This document shows positions 9,725-18,604 of a stretch of 64,000 bases of DNA, piece after piece. Location of the stretch: NCBI RefSeq assembly GCF_003837805.1, contig NZ_RQIT01000008.1:1-64000 (forward strand), written 5' to 3'. The DNA comes from Bradyrhizobium sp. RP6. Its GTDB lineage: Bacteria; Pseudomonadota; Alphaproteobacteria; Rhizobiales; Xanthobacteraceae. Each line of letters opens with the position of its first letter. Position 1 is the first letter of the stretch. The position numbers and the translations under genes were made by a program. Below the pieces are notes generated by a model that was not told where the DNA came from, searched no databases, and was given only the letters and a program-made list of their open reading frames with translations.

Positions 9725-10537
9725 TCACGCATTCAGGTGCGTGTGCAGGTTGTAGCGAGGGGCGGGAATGGCGCTCGAGAGCTTGTTCGTCATGGCGAGC
9801 CGCGCGCTCTCGTGGCGATCCCATGCGGACTTGTCGGCGAGCGCCGGGATCGTCACGACCTCGCCGAGATCGAGACCGGCGAGCGCCGCGTCCACCATGT
9901 CGTCGGCCGACATGACGATCCCGGCAGGCAGTTGGTGAACCGGTGTACCGGCGGTATCCCAAAACTCGGTCGCAGTGGCGCCCGGCAGCACGGCTTGTAC
10001 GCGGATGCCCTTGCCGGCGAGCTCGTGAACGAGCGACTGGGTGAATGCGAGCACGAACGCTTTCGAGCCGCCGTAGACGCCGTTCAGCAGCTCCGGCGCG
10101 ATCGCGACGATGGAGGCGATGTTGATGATGGTGCCATGGCCGCGTTCGATGAATCCGGGGACCGCCGCGTAGGTCAGGCGCGCCAGCGCGCTGACGTTGA
10201 GGCGGATCATGTCTTCCATTTTGTCGATGTCGGAGGCGATCAGCGGGGCTGAGGCGCCGACGCCTGCGTTGTTGACCAGCACCGAGACGGCGGGCTCGGT
10301 TCTGAGGAGTTGCTCGACACGGCGCAGGTCGGCCAGCGATGTGAGATCGGCTTCCACCGTCTCTACCTTGCGGCTGCTTTCGCTGGTGAGCCTGCGCGCC
10401 AGCGACGCGAGCCGCTGCCTGTTGCGCGCAACGAGGATGAGGTCGTGGCCGCGCTTCGCCAGGCGATCGGCGTAGATCGCGCCGATTCCGGTCGAAGCAC
10501 CGGTGATGAGCGCAGTGCCTTTTCTGGTCTGGGTCAT
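9725..10537 (-). CDS. Short-chain dehydrogenase/reductase
   Basis: Classical SDR of 270 residues. The cofactor loop TGASTGIG is at residues 12-19, NNAG at ~89-92, and the catalytic residues are S142, Y155 and K159 (VYGGSKA). The arginine-rich segment after strand 2 (ARNRQR) suggests NADPH preference. The start at 10537 has GGAG upstream (ggaaaggagacgaaaatg); the frame remains open further upstream but this part overlaps the LysR gene. It is the first gene of the minus-strand operon and divergent from the LysR regulator, which is therefore its likely activator or repressor. The carbonyl substrate is unknown. Confidence 0.9.
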   Translation of the reverse strand: MTQTRKGTALITGASTGIGAIYADRLAKRGHDLILVARNRQRLASLARRLTSESSRKVETVEADLTSLADLRRVEQLLRTEPAVSVLVNNAGVGASAPLIASDIDKMEDMIRLNVSALARLTYAAVPGFIERGHGTIINIASIVAIAPELLNGVYGGSKAFVLAFTQSLVHELAGKGIRVQAVLPGATATEFWDTAGTPVHQLPAGIVMSADDMVDAALAGLDLGEVVTIPALADKSAWDRHESARLAMTNKLSSAIPAPRYNLHTHLNA

Positions 10538-10641
10538 TTTCGTCTCCTTTCCGTTTCGGTGCGGAGAGGAATAGGCACTTCCGGAAATGAGGGATATCTG
10601 GCAAAATCGGGATCTATCCTTCCAGAATATGGAAGCGTCCC
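10538..10641. promoter_or_regulatory. Divergent LysR/SDR promoter region with two TTCC...GGAA palindromes
   Basis: Holds the 17-bp palindrome CTTCCAGAATATGGAAG (10619-10635; 6-bp arms, 5-nt centre) and the 8-bp palindrome TTCCGGAA (10579-10586). A second, looser symmetry links atatctgg (10594-10601) to ccagaatat (10622-10630). The first palindrome ends 6 bp before the LysR start codon, a position suited to autorepression. Palindromes are seen directly; their use as LysR sites is inference. Confidence 0.55.
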
Positions 10642-11574
10642 ATGGATCGTTTTGAAAGCATGTCGGTGGTCTTGGCGGTGGCGGAGGCGGGCAGCCTGTC
10701 CGCCGCCGCGCGCCGTCAGAAAATGCCGTTGGCAACGGTGAGCCGGAAGGTGTCGGAGCTCGAGGAGCACCTGCGCACCAAGCTGTTTCACCGATCGAGC
10801 CGCGTCCTCGTTCCCACCGATGCCGGACGCTCCTACATCGCCGCGGCCAAGCGAATTCTTGCCGATCTCGCCGAGGCCGAGCGCGTTGCCTCCGGCGAAT
10901 ACACCACGCCGCGCGGAGATTTGAGTGTCACGACGCTCGTCGCACTCGGTCGCTTGTGCCTGCAGCCGATTCTAGCCGAGTTTCTTGCGGCATTCCCGCA
11001 AGTGGACGTTCAGCTCAACTTGCAGGACCGGACGCTCAATCTCCTGGACGAGCATATTGACGTCGCGCTTCGCGTCGGGGATCTCGCCGACAGCGGCCTG
11101 ATCGCCTTGCGAGCGGGAGAAATTCGCCGCGTGGCCTGCGCCAGTCCGACCTATTTGGAATTGCGCGGGATACCGAAGTCTCCCGACGATCTCTCTGCGC
11201 ATGACTGCATCAGCTATCCTCCGCTTCAGTCGCCGAACATCTGGAGGTTCAAACGTGGGCAGACCGAGTATGCGGTGCCCGTGCGGTCACGCTTCATTGC
11301 GAGCAATCTCGAATCGGCCTTCGACGCGGCACGCGCAGGCATCGGGGTTACTGTCGCGTTCTCATACCTCATCGCGGACCCGCTGCGGTCGGGAGAGCTC
11401 GTCGCACTTCTGCAGGACTTTCAGCCCCCGCCGCAACCGGTCAACTTCGTCTATTCGCCCAACCGCTTCATGCCGGCCAAGCTGCGAGCCTTTCTCGATT
11501 TTGCAGTACCGCGCCTGAGGGCGCGCCTGGCCGACATGCCCCGGGACGTGGCGTCGCGGAAGCAACGGGCGTAG
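10642..11574 (+). CDS. LysR family transcriptional regulator
   Basis: A 310-residue LysR-type regulator. It opens with MDRFESMSVVLAVAEAGSLS, followed by the winged helix (SAAARRQKMPLATVSRKVSE, residues ~20-39) and the periplasmic-binding-like effector domain (~90-295). The subgroup resembles the CrgA/DsdC-like regulators that often sit beside oxidoreductase genes. It is divergent from the SDR-DUF417-AhpD-cupin set, its probable target. The start ATG is 6 bp after a 17-bp palindrome. The effector is unknown. Confidence 0.92.
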   Translation: MDRFESMSVVLAVAEAGSLSAAARRQKMPLATVSRKVSELEEHLRTKLFHRSSRVLVPTDAGRSYIAAAKRILADLAEAERVASGEYTTPRGDLSVTTLVALGRLCLQPILAEFLAAFPQVDVQLNLQDRTLNLLDEHIDVALRVGDLADSGLIALRAGEIRRVACASPTYLELRGIPKSPDDLSAHDCISYPPLQSPNIWRFKRGQTEYAVPVRSRFIASNLESAFDAARAGIGVTVAFSYLIADPLRSGELVALLQDFQPPPQPVNFVYSPNRFMPAKLRAFLDFAVPRLRARLADMPRDVASRKQRA

Positions 11575-11592
11575 CTGGGTCGGGCGCGCGCA

Positions 11593-12570
11593 TCAGAAGT
11601 GCAAGTTGAGACGCAGTAGCGCCTGGTGCCGCTCGAACTGATCGAGGTTGAGGCTGCGAACGTCGCCGATCTCCTTGCCGGCAACCTGCATCTGCCAGGT
11701 GCCGGAGATGCCGACCTCCTTCGAGATGTTGTAGGAGAAGGTCGGGCCGGCAAAGACTGCGTCTCCCAAAAAGCGGTCGAGGGCGCCGCCGTCATAGGCC
11801 CGCGCGTAGCGTACGCCGAGGCCGAGCACGAGGTCGGGCTGCACTACATAGGAGATCGCGGCCTGGAGCTGCATCTCGGAATCGTGTCGCCAAAGATTGG
11901 TTAGGGTCTCGCGGGTCCCGCCGGTCCCGTACCAGACGTTGAAGGCCGCAAACAGCCTGTCCTTGACCAACTCGCGATCGAACAGCGCGGCAAACTCTGC
12001 GCCATATTGCGCGATGTGCATGCCGCTGGCGTCGTCGATCCGGCTCCAACCGGGCTGGGCGTGGAGTGTCAACCCGAATGGCGCGACGGCACGATCGACC
12101 AGCTTGTAGCGAAGTTCGAGCGCCGCCCCGCCGAAAGCGACGTCGCGATGATCGGCAAGGCCCGGAACGCCATTGATGTGCTGTCCGGTCAGTGCAAATC
12201 CGGGCGCGATCCGGAAGTTGTCCGAGACCGTGTATTTGACCTGATTAAGATTGGCCCAGGCTGCGTAAGTGCCGGAGCGCTTGCCGAACGCGCCGACATT
12301 CTCGAACTCGATCTCCATTTCGCCGGGCTTGCCGATGTCGGAGCCCATGCTGAAGCCGAAAATATGCTCGGTGTCGATATCCGCATGGGTCGACGGCAAC
12401 CCGCCCGCCAGCTTGTTGATGCCGAGGCCTGGTGCGGAGCCGGGCCAGGGAGCGGCATATGCGAGGCTGCGTGCGCCCTCGTCGGCGGAGGCGGAGGCGC
12501 AGCTTGCCAGGTGACCGACGACGATGATCGCCGCCGCTATTGCGCCCGCGAAGCTCGATTTTCTCACCAC
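11593..12570 (-). CDS. Outer-membrane beta-barrel-like protein, function unknown
   Basis: A predicted exported protein of about 325 residues. Near the N-terminus is a hydrophobic export signal (FAGAIAAAIIVVGHLASC ending ASASA), then alternating strands rich in aromatic residues and ending in phenylalanine (LRLNLHF), the classical C-terminus of an outer-membrane barrel. Strand-like segments such as QVKYTVSDNFRIAPGFAL and YVVQPDLVLGLGVRYA alternate with polar turns, as in putative phenol/solvent or porin-like barrels. I chose a GTG at 12570 just before the signal peptide; a GTG at 12567 or a longer start up to 12693 is possible, and the ribosome binding site is weak. Convergent with LysR. Function cannot be named. 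Confidence 0.65.
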   Translation of the reverse strand: MVRKSSFAGAIAAAIIVVGHLASCASASADEGARSLAYAAPWPGSAPGLGINKLAGGLPSTHADIDTEHIFGFSMGSDIGKPGEMEIEFENVGAFGKRSGTYAAWANLNQVKYTVSDNFRIAPGFALTGQHINGVPGLADHRDVAFGGAALELRYKLVDRAVAPFGLTLHAQPGWSRIDDASGMHIAQYGAEFAALFDRELVKDRLFAAFNVWYGTGGTRETLTNLWRHDSEMQLQAAISYVVQPDLVLGLGVRYARAYDGGALDRFLGDAVFAGPTFSYNISKEVGISGTWQMQVAGKEIGDVRSLNLDQFERHQALLRLNLHF

Positions 12571-12693
12571 GACAACCACCAACCTAAGCAAACCAAGGGC
12601 ACTGATCGACGCAGGGGCTTTGGGTTCGCGCGCAATCCCCCTGCGATTGCAAGTCATTCGCAATAAGATTTCACAGTTTGGCGAGGGATGCAA

Positions 12694-13066
12694 CTACTTG
12701 CTAATCATTCTTAGTTGCGTTCGATATCTTCCGCCGCAGGCGGCTCGAAATGCGAGGGAAGTCTGATGACGCACCCGTGCTGGCGGTCCGCGAAGTTCAG
12801 CTGCTTGCGCCATGAGAATTGGAGCTGCGCCGAGTTCCACCGATCCGCGCCGGAGAAGTCGGAAAACTGGAGCACTCCGCACGCGTTCGGGAGCCGTCGA
12901 GATCGGATGCAGGATCAATTTCGGGAGTTGAACCTGCGACCAGCAGTGCTGTGAGATGCTCGCTTGAAGAGGGGCCCGGCCACCAAGCCTCAGGCCTGCA
13001 ACTCGGCTTATTGACAATCAGGGGGCTGGCCTTACCACGAGCGACAAAGCTGAAGGGAGCGACCTG
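12694..13066. other. Intergenic region upstream of the dehydratase
   Basis: Contains no convincing gene. A TTGACA hexamer at 13011-13016 is a candidate -35 element for the dehydratase, but no good -10 is seen at 16-18 bp. Minus-strand sequence near 12925-12965 resembles the 3' half of a tRNA (ggttcaactcc) but does not fold into one. Confidence 0.35.
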
Positions 13067-14785
13067 ATGACGAGTGGCTTGCGCAAGGGTTTGACCAGCT
13101 ACGGCGATGCCGGCTTCTCGCTGTTCCTGCGCAAGGCGTTCATCAAGGCGATGGGCTACTCCGACGACGCGCTGGAGCGCCCGATCGTCGGCATCACCAA
13201 CACATATAGCGACTACAATCCCTGCCACGGCAACGTCCCTGACATCATCGAAGCCGCCAAGCGCGGCGTGATGCTGTCCGGCGCGATGCCGTTCGTGTTT
13301 CCGACCATCTCGATCGCCGAAAGCTTTGCGCATCCGACCTCGATGTACCTGCGCAACCTGATGGCGATGGACACCGAGGAGATGATCCGCGCCCAGCCGA
13401 TGGATTCGGTGATCGTGATCGGCGGCTGCGACAAGACGCTGCCGGCGCAGGTGATGGCGGCGATCAGCGCCGATCTGCCGACGGTGGTCATCCCCGTCGG
13501 CCCCATGGTGGTCGGTCATCACAAGGGCGAGGTGCTGGGGGCCTGCACCGATTGCCGCCGGCTATGGGCGAAATATCGCGCCGGTGACATGGACGATGCC
13601 GAGATCGAGGCGGTGAACGGGCGCCTCGCGCCGTCGGTCGGCACCTGCATGGTGATGGGCACGGCCTCGACCATGGCCTGCATGATCGAAGCCATGGGCC
13701 TGTCGCTGCCGATGAGCGCGACGATTCCGGCGCCGCATGCCGAGCGTTTCCGCCTCGCCGAGGCGAGCGGCAAGGTGGCCGCCGAGATGGCGAAGACGAA
13801 GGGGCCCAAGCCCAGCGAGTTGCTGACGCCTGGGTCTTTCAGGAATGCGCAGGTCGTGCTCCAGGCGATCGGCGGATCGACCAATGGCCTGATCCATCTG
13901 ACCGCGATGGCGCATCGCTCGCCGCACCGGCTCGATCTCGCAGCCTTCGACCAGATCGGCCGCGAGGTGCCGGTGCTGGTCGATCTCAAGCCGTCCGGCG
14001 AGCATTACATGGAGCATTTCCATCACGCTGGCGGCGTGCCGAAATTGCTCGCGCAGCTCGGCGATCTCATCGATCTCGATGCCAGGACGATCACCGGCCA
14101 GACGCTGCGCGATGTCGCGGCGAATGCGGAGGACGTGCCCGGCCAGGATGCAATCCGCCCGCGCGACAATCCGATCAAGAAAGAGGGCGGCCTCGCCATC
14201 CTGCACGGCAATCTCGCCCCGCGCGGCGCCGTCATCAAGCAGTCGGCCGCGAGCCCGAAACTGTTGCAGCACACCGGGCGGGCCGTCGTTTTCGAATCCG
14301 TCGAGGACATGACCTTGCGGGTCGACGATCCCGATCTCGATGTGAACTCCGACGACGTGCTGGTGTTGCGCAATGCCGGCCCGAAGGGCGCGCCCGGCAT
14401 GCCCGAGGCGGGCTATCTGCCGATTCCGAAGAAGCTCGCGCGCGGCGGCACCAAGGACATGGTGCGCATCTCGGATGCGCGCATGAGCGGCACCGCGTTC
14501 GGCACCATCGTGCTGCACATCACCCCGGAATCCGCCGTCGGCGGGCCGCTGGCGCTGGTGCAGAACGGCGACATGATTCGCCTCGACGTCGGAAGGCGCA
14601 GCATCGAGCTGCTGGTCGATGCCGCGGAACTGGAGCGGCGCCGCGTCGCGCTGAAGCCGGCCGCCGTGCCCGAGGAAACGCGGCGTGGCTACGCCTGGCT
14701 GTTCAACGAGACCATCATGCAGGCCGACGAGGGCTGCGACTTCGATTTCATGCAGAGGACCGGGAAGCAGACGGAGAAGCGTTGA
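13067..14785 (+). CDS. IlvD/EDD-family dehydratase, probable sugar-acid (arabinonate-type) dehydratase
   Basis: A 572-residue [2Fe-2S] dehydratase. The three cluster cysteines are in NPCHGN (C53), GGCDKT (C121) and VGTCMVMGTAS (C194), the pattern of the arabinonate/xylonate/gluconate branch rather than of IlvD proper. Long blocks (AIGGSTN, GNLAPRGAV, VRISDARMSGTAFG, SAVGGPLA) match the Rhizobium L-arabinonate dehydratase group. It converts a sugar acid to its 2-keto-3-deoxy acid in the cytoplasm. It starts with ATG at 13067 after a ggagcg ribosome binding site. With the uronate dehydrogenase, lactonase and sugar kinases nearby it fits oxidative sugar catabolism, but no aldolase or dedicated transporter is adjacent, so the substrate is open. 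Confidence 0.88.
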   Translation: MTSGLRKGLTSYGDAGFSLFLRKAFIKAMGYSDDALERPIVGITNTYSDYNPCHGNVPDIIEAAKRGVMLSGAMPFVFPTISIAESFAHPTSMYLRNLMAMDTEEMIRAQPMDSVIVIGGCDKTLPAQVMAAISADLPTVVIPVGPMVVGHHKGEVLGACTDCRRLWAKYRAGDMDDAEIEAVNGRLAPSVGTCMVMGTASTMACMIEAMGLSLPMSATIPAPHAERFRLAEASGKVAAEMAKTKGPKPSELLTPGSFRNAQVVLQAIGGSTNGLIHLTAMAHRSPHRLDLAAFDQIGREVPVLVDLKPSGEHYMEHFHHAGGVPKLLAQLGDLIDLDARTITGQTLRDVAANAEDVPGQDAIRPRDNPIKKEGGLAILHGNLAPRGAVIKQSAASPKLLQHTGRAVVFESVEDMTLRVDDPDLDVNSDDVLVLRNAGPKGAPGMPEAGYLPIPKKLARGGTKDMVRISDARMSGTAFGTIVLHITPESAVGGPLALVQNGDMIRLDVGRRSIELLVDAAELERRRVALKPAAVPEETRRGYAWLFNETIMQADEGCDFDFMQRTGKQTEKR

Positions 14786-14852
14786 TCGGCCGCGCAAACG
14801 AGCGCTCGGATCGGCTGCTTCAAATTGCCGGCGGAGACAGGCCGCATCTGTC

Positions 14853-15428
14853 CTAGGTAACGACCTGCTCGATCCGCCACTGCGGGTCTTTGTGCAGGTA
14901 GCGGAACGGCGTGCCGTGGCTGTTCTTGAAATAGCTGCCACATAGTGCGTTTGCCATGGCTTGCATCACGGCGTCGTGGCAGACGAACAGGAGATTATCG
15001 TCGGGATGGCGCGCGAGCCACTCCGAGACGCAGGTCAGCGACCGTCCGACCATGGCGTCCCAGCTTTCGCCGTCGGCCGGCAGGATCGACACGAGACCCG
15101 TCGCGGATTTGACGCCGTGCTTGATCATAAGGTCGCGGACGGGGAGGCCTTCAAAGCTGCCGAAATCGAACTCGATGATGCCGTCGTCGATCGCGAGCGG
15201 CACCGCGATCACGTCCGCGATGATCTCGGCCGTCCGCGCCGCGCGTACCAGGGGGCTTGCGACGATGCGGCTGATGCCGACGCCGCGCAGCAGGTGCGCG
15301 GCCTCGCGCGCTTGTCGCAGGCCATCGTCGTTCAGCGGATTGTCGGTGCGGCCCTGGAATCGCCCCTCGCGATTCCAGTCGGTCGCACCGTGACGGAGGC
15401 CGTAGAACGTGCGCGCGGGCCTCGTCAC
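14853..15428 (-). CDS. Histidine phosphatase (phosphoglycerate mutase-like) family protein
   Basis: A 191-residue phosphatase with the RHG motif near the N-terminus (YGLRHGATDWN, catalytic His ~13), the second Arg/Glu elements (ASPLVRAARTAEI, EFDFGSFEG) and the second His in LFVCHDAVMQA. The family removes phosphate from small metabolites; the substrate is unknown. The start is a GTG at 15428 whose bases overlap the stop of the upstream CoA isomerase gene (GTGA), implying translational coupling. The frame is open further upstream only because it runs through that gene. Confidence 0.88.
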   Translation of the reverse strand: MTRPARTFYGLRHGATDWNREGRFQGRTDNPLNDDGLRQAREAAHLLRGVGISRIVASPLVRAARTAEIIADVIAVPLAIDDGIIEFDFGSFEGLPVRDLMIKHGVKSATGLVSILPADGESWDAMVGRSLTCVSEWLARHPDDNLLFVCHDAVMQAMANALCGSYFKNSHGTPFRYLHKDPQWRIEQVVT

Positions 15429-16219
15429 TTCGACTTGCTCGTGAACTTCTTCACGGCGGTGCGGAACGCCTCCGTGTTCATCGCCATGATGATCTTGTGC
15501 TCCTCGGCATCCAGCTGCTGCTTCACCGGCGTGGTCGCGGCCTGGTAGACCAGCTGCTTGGTGCCGGCGACCGCGGCCGGCGGATTCTGTGCCAGCCGTT
15601 CGGCAAGCTGCCGCGTCGCGGCCTTCAGCTCGGTTGCGGGAACGGTCTTGGCGACCAGGCCCCATTCAGAGGCCTGCTGAGCGGTAAAATTGTCCTCGGC
15701 GAGAAAAATCTGCAGCGCGCGGCGCGAGCCCACCGTGCCGACGATGCCGACCGTCGAGCCGCCGTCCGGCGACACCCCGATCTTGGCATAGGCCGGCGTG
15801 AACTTGGCGTCGTCGGCGGCGATGCAGAGATCGGTGACGAAGGCGAGGCCCATGCCGGCGCCGGCGGCCGAGCCTTGCACGCTGGACAGCGAGATCTTCG
15901 GCATGCGCCTGATGATCTCGATGAAGGCATGATAGTGCTTGAGCAGCTCGCCGACGACGGGTGTCACCGTGCCGGCTTCGGCGGCGGCCCCGATCGTCTG
16001 CAGATCGCCGCCGGCGCAGAACGCGCGTCCCTCGCCTTCGAGAACGACGACGCGGATGTCGTCCGCGCCTTCGATATAGGCTGCGAGCTGTTCGAGCTTC
16101 TGCGCAATCGCAAGGTTGATCGCGTTGAACGCGGCAGGGCGGTTCAACGTGATGGTCGCGATTGGGCCGTCGATCCGCAGCAGGGCGGGATCACCAGGCG
16201 TTGAGACGGGAGCGGTCAT
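15425..16219 (-). CDS. Enoyl-CoA hydratase/isomerase family protein, PaaG-like
   Basis: A 264-residue crotonase-fold enzyme. CoA oxyanion-hole segments AFCAGGDL and GSAAGAGMGLA are present. In the active-site helix the sequence runs YAKIGVSPDGGST: the Glu used by classical hydratases is absent, while an Asp follows the proline as in PaaG-type isomerases. An isomerase (double-bond shift or epoxide-oxepin type) is therefore likelier than a hydratase. The ATG at 16219 has GGAG upstream. It precedes and overlaps the histidine phosphatase gene by 4 bp. No other phenylacetate genes are near. Confidence 0.86.
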   Translation of the reverse strand: MTAPVSTPGDPALLRIDGPIATITLNRPAAFNAINLAIAQKLEQLAAYIEGADDIRVVVLEGEGRAFCAGGDLQTIGAAAEAGTVTPVVGELLKHYHAFIEIIRRMPKISLSSVQGSAAGAGMGLAFVTDLCIAADDAKFTPAYAKIGVSPDGGSTVGIVGTVGSRRALQIFLAEDNFTAQQASEWGLVAKTVPATELKAATRQLAERLAQNPPAAVAGTKQLVYQAATTPVKQQLDAEEHKIIMAMNTEAFRTAVKKFTSKSK

Positions 16220-16446
16220 TTGAAAAATCTCCGGCAGGAGGTCGAGACTCGAACTAAATCGCAGAAGGGCAGGGGTGACAATCCCCGGCCGCCGCTCTTG
16301 CGCCGGACGGAACGATCGGCTCAAATGGGGCTGCCTTCGTCAAGGGACGGACACGAGCGCCGGCTCCTCCTAAGGCCAGCAACCAGAACTAGCGAGAGAG
16401 GAGACGGCATGGGTTACGCTCGTGTCTTCCGGAAATGGGCTGTCCA

Positions 16447-17667
16447 ATGACGGGCGGTCCGGTGATCATCGTTGGCGCCGGCCATGGCGGCTATCAGGCC
16501 GCGGCATCGCTGCGCCAGGCCGGCTTTTCGGAGCGCATCTGCCTGATCAACGACGAGGCGCATCTGCCCTATCAGCGCCCGCCGCTGTCGAAAGCCTACA
16601 TCAAGGGCTCCGCGGGGCCGGAGAGCCTGATGTTCCGGCCAGAGAAATTCTATCAGGACCAGAAGATCGAGCTCATCGCCGGCCGCGCCGCCTCGATCGA
16701 CCGCGCGGGGCGCAAGGTGCATCTCGCATCCGGCGAGACGCTGGATTACTGGCACCTCGTGCTGGCGACCGGCGCGCGCAATCGCCTGCTCGATCTGCCC
16801 AATGCCAATCTGCCCGAAGTGAAATATCTGCGCATCCTCGACGACAGCGAGGCGCTGCGCAGGATCATGCCCACCAAGAAGCGCGCCGTGATCATCGGCG
16901 CCGGCTTCATCGGCCTCGAGTTCGCCTCCACGGCCCGGATCAAGGGGCTCGAGGTCGACGTACTCGAGCTCGCCCCGCGCGTGATGGCGCGGGCGGTGAC
17001 ATCAGAGGTCTCGGAGTATTTCCAGGACCGCCACCGCGAGGCCGGCATCCGCATTCACCTCGGCGTGCAGGCCACCTCGATCGAGGCGGAGGGCGGTCAG
17101 GTCACGGGCGTTTCTTTAAGCGACGGCCAGCATCTGCCGGCCGACCTCGTCGTGGTCGGCGTCGGCGTGCTGCCGAATATCGAGCTTGCGGCGGAAGCGG
17201 GGCTCCCTGTGGCGGCCGGCATCATCGTCGACGAATATCTTGCGACGGCCGATCCAGACATTTCCGCGATCGGCGATTGCGCGCTGTTCGCGAGCCCGCG
17301 CTTCGGCGGATCGCTGCGGCTGGAATCGGTGCAGAACGCCACCGATCACGCCCGCTGCCTCGCGGCGCGGCTGACCGGCGACAGGAAGCCTTACGACAGT
17401 CATCCCTGGTTCTGGAGCGACCAGGGCGACGACAAGCTCCAGATCGCAGGCCTCACCACCGGCTACGACCGCGTCGTGCTGCGCGGAGACCCCACGAAGA
17501 AGGCGTTCTCGGCGTTCTGCTACAAGGGCGACAAGCTGCTCGGCATCGAATCGATCAACCGCGCCGGCGATCACATGTTCGGCCGCCGCCTGCAGGCCAT
17601 GGATCGTTCGATCACGCCGGAGCAGGCCGCGGACGAGAGCTTCGACCTGAAGAGCGCGCTGGCGTGA
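16447..17667 (+). CDS. FAD-dependent ferredoxin reductase (rhodocoxin/putidaredoxin reductase type)
   Basis: A 406-residue flavoprotein of the pyridine-nucleotide disulfide reductase fold. The FAD loop GAGHGG lies at ~9-14, YQRPPLSKAY follows, the NAD loop is IIGAGFIGLEFAS near 145-157, the second FAD motif is ISAIGDCALF near 275, and the C-terminal reductase domain contains HPWFWSDQ. Such enzymes pass electrons from NADH to a [2Fe-2S] ferredoxin that serves a P450 or dioxygenase. A P450 gene lies in this window (38359-39591) but 21 kb away, and no ferredoxin gene is seen. An alternative in-frame ATG at 16435 would add four residues. It is convergent with the ribokinase gene 4 bp away. Confidence 0.9.
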   Translation: MTGGPVIIVGAGHGGYQAAASLRQAGFSERICLINDEAHLPYQRPPLSKAYIKGSAGPESLMFRPEKFYQDQKIELIAGRAASIDRAGRKVHLASGETLDYWHLVLATGARNRLLDLPNANLPEVKYLRILDDSEALRRIMPTKKRAVIIGAGFIGLEFASTARIKGLEVDVLELAPRVMARAVTSEVSEYFQDRHREAGIRIHLGVQATSIEAEGGQVTGVSLSDGQHLPADLVVVGVGVLPNIELAAEAGLPVAAGIIVDEYLATADPDISAIGDCALFASPRFGGSLRLESVQNATDHARCLAARLTGDRKPYDSHPWFWSDQGDDKLQIAGLTTGYDRVVLRGDPTKKAFSAFCYKGDKLLGIESINRAGDHMFGRRLQAMDRSITPEQAADESFDLKSALA

Positions 17668-17671
17668 GCGC

Positions 17672-18586
17672 TTAGCGCTCCAAAACCGCCGCCACCTCCG
17701 CCGCCGTCGGCATCGACGGCCCGGCGCCCATGCGCTGCACGCTGATCGAGGCGGCGGCATTGGCGAAGGCGAGCGCGGCGCGCAAGGGCACATCGTCGGC
17801 CAGTTGCGCGGCCAGCGCGCCGACAAAGCAATCGCCGGCGCCTGTGGTGTCGAGCGCCTTCACCGGGCGGCCGGGTACGGCAATCTCCTCACGCCCCGCG
17901 AGCGCGAGCACGCCGCGCTTGCCGAGCGTGACGCAGATGGTCTGGTCCTCGCGCGCCTGAAGTTTTCGCGCGACGTCGATGAGCTTTGCGGCCTCATCGT
18001 CGTCCGACAGCTCCGCGCCTGCGAGGACGCCGAGCTCGGTCTCGTTCAGCACGAGGATGTCGACGAGCGCGAGCAACTCGCTTGGCATCTTCTGCGCCGG
18101 CGCCGGGTTGAGCAGCGTCGTCGCGCCGGCCGCACGCGCGCGCTTGAAGAACGCGGCGATGGCGGGCAGCGGAATCTCGAACTGGCTGACGGCGACGTCG
18201 CCGGCGAGCAGCGGCACGACGTCGACATCGTCAGCGCCGACCAGCCCATTCGCTCCGGGAATGACGACGATGGTGTTGTCGGCCTCCGCCACCGTGATGA
18301 TCGCCGTGCCGGTGTGGGCCTCCGCCGTCTCCACGGCATAGCCGAGGTCGATGCCCTGTTCGCCGAGAAAGGTCTTCAGCTCGGCCCCGAATGAATCCTT
18401 CCCCAGCCGTCCGACCAGCGTGGTCCGCGCGCCAAGCCGCGATGCCGCGACCGCCTGGTTCGCGCCCTTGCCGCCCGGAAAATACAGCACCTGGCGGCCG
18501 GCGACGGTCTCGCCGACCCTGGGATGGCGATCGGCGGTCGCCACCACATCCATGTTGATGCTGCCGGCGACGAAGACGCGTCCCAT
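17672..18586 (-). CDS. rbsK: Ribokinase
   Basis: PfkB-family kinase of 304 residues with the ribokinase hallmarks: N-terminal GSINMDVVA, the FPGGKGANQAVAASRLG signature (~37-53) and the ATP/anion-hole motif DTTGAGDCFVGALAA near the C-terminus, with the catalytic Asp. It phosphorylates ribose or a related sugar at O5. It is the second gene of a pair, 18 bp after a second PfkB kinase, and no ribose transporter is adjacent. Substrate specificity (ribose, deoxyribose or another pentose) is not certain. Confidence 0.9.
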   Translation of the reverse strand: MGRVFVAGSINMDVVATADRHPRVGETVAGRQVLYFPGGKGANQAVAASRLGARTTLVGRLGKDSFGAELKTFLGEQGIDLGYAVETAEAHTGTAIITVAEADNTIVVIPGANGLVGADDVDVVPLLAGDVAVSQFEIPLPAIAAFFKRARAAGATTLLNPAPAQKMPSELLALVDILVLNETELGVLAGAELSDDDEAAKLIDVARKLQAREDQTICVTLGKRGVLALAGREEIAVPGRPVKALDTTGAGDCFVGALAAQLADDVPLRAALAFANAAASISVQRMGAGPSMPTAAEVAAVLER

Positions 18587-18604
18587 AGCAGACCTCAGCG
18601 ACCG

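Noticed and set aside
12925..12965. tRNA-like 3' half on the minus strand (ggttcaactcc)
   Set aside because: The T-arm does not pair properly (gcagg against cccga), no acceptor stem, D-arm or CCA end can be built around it. At most it is a relic.
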